A stretch of 50,710 nucleotides of DNA from Ichthyophonus hoferi (Eukaryota; Opisthokonta; Ichthyosporea; Ichthyophonida; Ichthyophonidae), in the NCBI GenBank assembly GCA_002751075.1, contig NAOQ01000086.1:93928-144637 (forward strand). Direction: 5' to 3'. Made by a program: the position numbers and the translations under genes. The notes beneath the pieces were generated by a model. It worked only from the letters and a program-made list of their open reading frames with translations, had not been told where the DNA came from and ran no database searches. This document shows positions 46,853-50,710 of the stretch, one piece after another. Every line of letters begins with the position of its first letter. The first letter of the stretch is position 1.

Positions 46853-48341
46853 TATTTGATATACCTGCCACTACTATGTGCTATGTACCATCTACTGTAT
46901 CTATATACATTGTAACTACGCTACCCTAATGCAGTAAAGTTTACAGTTCTAATCGGCTAGACTATCAAATACCTTAATGGATCTGCCTTTCCTATCACTG
47001 GGTATATATCAGCACGTACCTGAAGCCATTTTGATTATTCACTGTCGACCCATACTATTAATATTAATGGTTTTGTTTGCTCGGGCTTTTGTGTCATTTT
47101 TATAAACAATGTAGCCTTTGTGGATTGGACCAGCTTTATTTTAAAATAGTTAGATTGTATATTTCATTTTAGATTGAGTTACGGTGATATTATCTACCAA
47201 TTATACAGTTGGAAATCTGAATAGAGGTTGTTAAGTTGCAATAGTTTTGATTCGTTGGGATATTCTCTAAGTTATTGGTTATTGGTGGTTACATATGCTA
47301 ATACCTTTCTGGGCAGCCAGTGGGGCTATGGCTGTATGTGATGTTGTAGTGTTAGTATAGTGTAGAGGTACTACAATACCAGGTGGAAAAGATACCAACT
47401 AGGCACTGGAAAGGTTTTATACTGCAATATATATGTTGTATGGTATTATATCATTGGCTCATTAAAATATCCTTCAAATTGCTTACAAAGAAAATGATAA
47501 GTTGGTTACTTTATTAATTAACGCCAATATAACTGGATAGTATTACATTAAAAGGTCTAGATGCGTATTCCATCCAATAATCACCCGATTTTCAAAAAAA
47601 AATACAATCAAATCCGCTGGCTGATAAACACGATGTAGTTTCATTATAAACAGGCTCAAATCATAGATAGAATGTATAATTTTAAATTTTTATGAATAAT
47701 TGATTTATAGTAAAATTTACTACAATGCTACTTATATTATAAAGTTACTTTGATTGGCTGAAGGTTCTAATTATACATTAAAAGTGTGCAATGTTATTGG
47801 ACAATTTAAGAGCTAGTAAAATAGTATTGGGAATGTCTTCTGTCGGGCTGAATATGACAACTATGGTATCTAAAAGTATAATCCTTGTAGCTAATGGCCA
47901 ATTAAAATATTGATATGCATCAGCCCTTGGTCCACTTACCCTTTCTCACTAGGGATCTCATTATAATTACATATAAATAGTTAATTACACTTTTTTTATT
48001 AGATCACATACAGACCTTTATTGTGTTTGCAATCATATCTCTAATCAATGTGTATATATAGGTAAATAGTATTGTTTTGACAGCGAATGCAATACAACAG
48101 CATGATGGTATATGATAGAGAGATAGAAAGAGGATAGGATATAGCTAGGAATATGCCGTTGGTTATTATAATATGTAGACCTGTCAATATTTCGGAAATG
48201 CCCATGCTTGTAGGATATTAGTGATTATGTATATACTTATAAAGATGTCATGGGCGTCCTAGATGAGAAGAGTGTGCTCAACACACCAACTGATATCAAT
48301 TATCTAATTATATCTCCTAATCATATTCTTCTTCTTTTGCT
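46853..48341. other. Convergent non-coding region between the CRT-like gene and SDHAF1
   Basis: AT-rich DNA with the two 3' UTRs. No coding block or RNA gene seen. Confidence 0.6.
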
Positions 48342-49099
48342 CTACCTGGAGGTGGTATTTCCAAACTGCATATTAGTCACATGAGGGTTGGCCAGCATAC
48401 TTAACTGGCTCTTTCCCTTCCTGAGTAAATATTCTATTCGGTGGAAATCATTCTTAGGTACATCGCGGTACTGTTCAAAGCCTTTTCTCGCCATCATTTT
48501 GTATTGTTGCTGTGTTGCCTAAAGAACCATTGTTTTATGAGTACTGTATAGACCGTTATGTATATATAATTAAATACATAAAAGTATTGCCCTCTTGTTT
48601 TATTTGGTGCCTGTGTAGTGTATATACAAGCATTTGTGGGTTACCAGCCAGGCAGGCATGTAAAGGATATTGCATACACACGGAAATATAAGATATGTTA
48701 AGAGGTAGAAAGGTAAATCATAAAGATACAAGTAAATACAGTCTCGTGTCGTCTAGGTTTGTGTGGTAATTTCCTATAAAAAGGAAAAACTTTATTTATG
48801 TGTTTATGTGTATATTACGTTTTCTTTCATGCAAAAGTCAAAGTAGATAATTACGTCCTTTGGTATATATGAAAATGTGAGAACCTACCTGTGCAGACAT
48901 ATATATAAGATATTATCCATAGTCATTGGGTGTAACAACATATAACCGTGAGGTATGAAAATCACTTGTAACCTTCACAAAAACATTAACTCACTAAAGG
49001 TTTTGTCCTTATAGTCCTTAGAAACTCTCGGTAAAGAGACAAAATAGATAGCTGGGACCTGGTAAACCTTGTAAAAACCACCACGGGTTTGGCAGACAT
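48342..49099 (-). CDS. SDHAF1: Succinate dehydrogenase assembly factor 1 (LYR protein)
   Basis: Small mitochondrial matrix LYR protein that helps insert or protect Fe-S clusters in the SdhB subunit of complex II. Two minus-strand exons, 49099-48995 and 48518-48342, join in phase through a GTGAGT donor and TTTAG acceptor and give 93 residues (human 115). The LYR motif is at 22-24 within SQLSILSLYREFLR, matching human RLQRQVLSLYRDLLR. The second exon carries FEQYRDVPKNDFHRIEYLL, matching human FRQHAGLPRSDVLRIEYLY, then RKGKSQLSML for the conserved basic RRGRRQLQLL stretch. The tail after this is much shorter than in human, as is common outside vertebrates. The N-terminus is Lys/Arg-containing without acidic residues, compatible with mitochondrial import. 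The intron is 476 bp. Confidence 0.9.
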
Positions 49100-50710
49100 A
49101 TTTTCAGTAAAAGGAGAAATCAAAAACCTATTTGTTTTTTACGAAATGATATATTAATTATTTTAAGTATTTGTTAGCAAGATGACTTAGTCTTGTCTTT
49201 ATGACTTTACAAAGACAATTGATTGGTAATTAATACAAACATACCAGTACTCAACACATATATGTAGGTTGTTATTGGTCTGGATAGCATACCTATGATA
49301 GTGCTATAGTATTAATAATAAATTTTAGAAAGTAAAAAAACAATTTTTTTTTAATATATATATATTGAAATTTTATTTTAATTTCATGAATTGAGATCAA
49401 CAGAAGTATGTTTACTATTATAATATTATCTTAAACGCACAGAAACATTTTATTGTAGAATGCTGTTAAAATTAATTTAAAGAATAACTTCAGATAAATA
49501 GAACTAAAATACAATTGGTTATGCAAAGGCTACCTACTTTATTAACAATAACAATAGTAATAATATTAATAAAATGATTTATATAGTAAAGGAACAATCT
49601 TGAAATCGTAATAAGATTTATTTTAAAGGTATTGAAATATCAATTATACTATATCGCGTTTTTCTTATCTGCTATGTGACTATAATTTACCTATAAAAAA
49701 CCAAACTTATGTTAAGGAGAATCTATTTGCCTTATAACTATATTTTACTCATTTTTCAAACATATTTCCCGTCTGATCATATATTAGTTTCAACTTTCAC
49801 ACCATCTACAATTACAATAAAATCGAAATAGAATCTGTGACGTCATAATCAACCCTGTCAAGAGGATAATTTAAATAAGAACCTATTATAATGCTTCAGA
49901 TTAGCTTTTTATAGAAAGGTGAAGTCAAGTATATGAATATAATAAGCTGCTTAATTTGTCAATTAAAAAGAAACACGAATAAAAGCTATGCCCCGAGTAT
50001 AATTTAAAATTTTAGAATTACGTAATCTCCATTGGTTCAAACCGAATATTATTTACCAAGTAAAAAAATTCATATCTCACTGCTAATGTCCTTGACAGCT
50101 TAACGCTAATTGGGTAAATGTGGCCCGGCCTGGCTGGCCCTTAAGTCATTTTTTTGTTACCTGTGCAAAGTAGGAATATAATTTCTATAATTATTATCAT
50201 ATTATTTTCCGATCTCTGTAGACATAAAAACCTGAGTTATTTTAATAATAAAAAATATCCTTAAATTCCATCCTAGCATTCCAAAAGCTTCAAAAAAAAA
50301 CATTTAAAAATTAACTCTAAAACATATATTGAAAAGGATTTGCAATGTAACCCTTAATTGATCTACCAGATGTTTTCTCGATTTTTTGACTCAATTAATA
50401 AATTTTAGACGTATATTTACCACATTATAAATTAAGTGAGGTTTTCCAGCTAACATGTGCAATATTACAGTTTTAGCTCTTCATTTTCTACTGAAATCAG
50501 CCAAATATCCTCTCCGGTGGATTTGACCACAGTTGAACTTATATATATTGTATTTTGCTTTATTTTTCTGTATTATGTTACAAGATTTCTAGTCACAGAT
50601 GAATAAGAAGGTTCGATCAAAGCCCAGATAATAAGTAGAATGATTCTTGTTATATGAACACTATTACATCAACGAGGAAATGAGTTGATTTGCCATTTAA
50701 ATAGGGACAT
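49100..50710. other. AT-rich region upstream of SDHAF1
   Basis: No firm gene. Near the right edge, complement(50465-50537) could be a short terminal exon of a gene entering from the right: it reads GEDIWLISVENEELKL then a stop, with an AG just before it, but the acceptor lacks a pyrimidine tract. I do not recognise the peptide. The rest shows only short A/T runs. Confidence 0.4.

Overview
The window is eukaryotic nuclear DNA. It is AT-rich, dense in introns (GT..AG, mostly 50-900 bp) and littered with tandem repeats. Seven protein-coding genes can be rebuilt from splice sites and recognisable protein blocks. Left to right they are a SNAPC4-like gene (minus, running off the left edge), NOC2L (plus), a p70 S6 kinase (minus), RFC2 (plus), acetoacetyl-CoA synthetase AACS (minus), a CRT-like drug/metabolite transporter (plus) and SDHAF1 (minus). 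The proteins resemble animal versions: S6K has an N-terminal TOS-like motif, and AACS and RFC2 are close to human in length and motifs. Together with the compact, AT-rich layout and a CRT-family transporter, this suggests an early-branching animal, perhaps a sponge. The organism is an inference, not something read directly.

Layout: 433-3696 SNAPC4-like N-terminal half; 3697-4370 a short divergent intergenic stretch; 4371-13230 NOC2L, 21 exons, 760 residues; 13231-15266 convergent non-coding; 15267-24149 S6K, about 13 exons, with one assembly gap and several minisatellites in its introns; 24150-26633 divergent non-coding with one copy of a dispersed repeat; 26634-32609 RFC2, 12 exons, 370 residues, with the second assembly gap in an intron; 32610-34229 convergent non-coding; 34230-39784 AACS, 10 exons, 676 residues; 39785-44042 divergent non-coding with a long copy of the same dispersed repeat; 44043-46852 CRT-like transporter, 6 exons, 479 residues; 46853-48341 convergent non-coding; 48342-49099 SDHAF1, 2 exons, 93 residues; 49100-50710 mostly featureless AT-rich DNA.

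The seven genes alternate strand without exception, so the window is a chain of divergent (shared 5') and convergent (shared 3') pairs. Several serve growth: snRNA transcription (SNAPC4), ribosome assembly (NOC2L), TOR signalling (S6K), DNA replication (RFC2), cytosolic ketone/lipid metabolism (AACS), probable lysosomal export (CRT-like) and complex II assembly (SDHAF1). No operon-like arrangement, CRISPR, rRNA, tRNA or coding-competent mobile element was seen. The least explained items are a non-coding repeat family with two copies here, a strongly over-represented CCAATCA/TGATTGG word, and a repeat-rich S6K locus.
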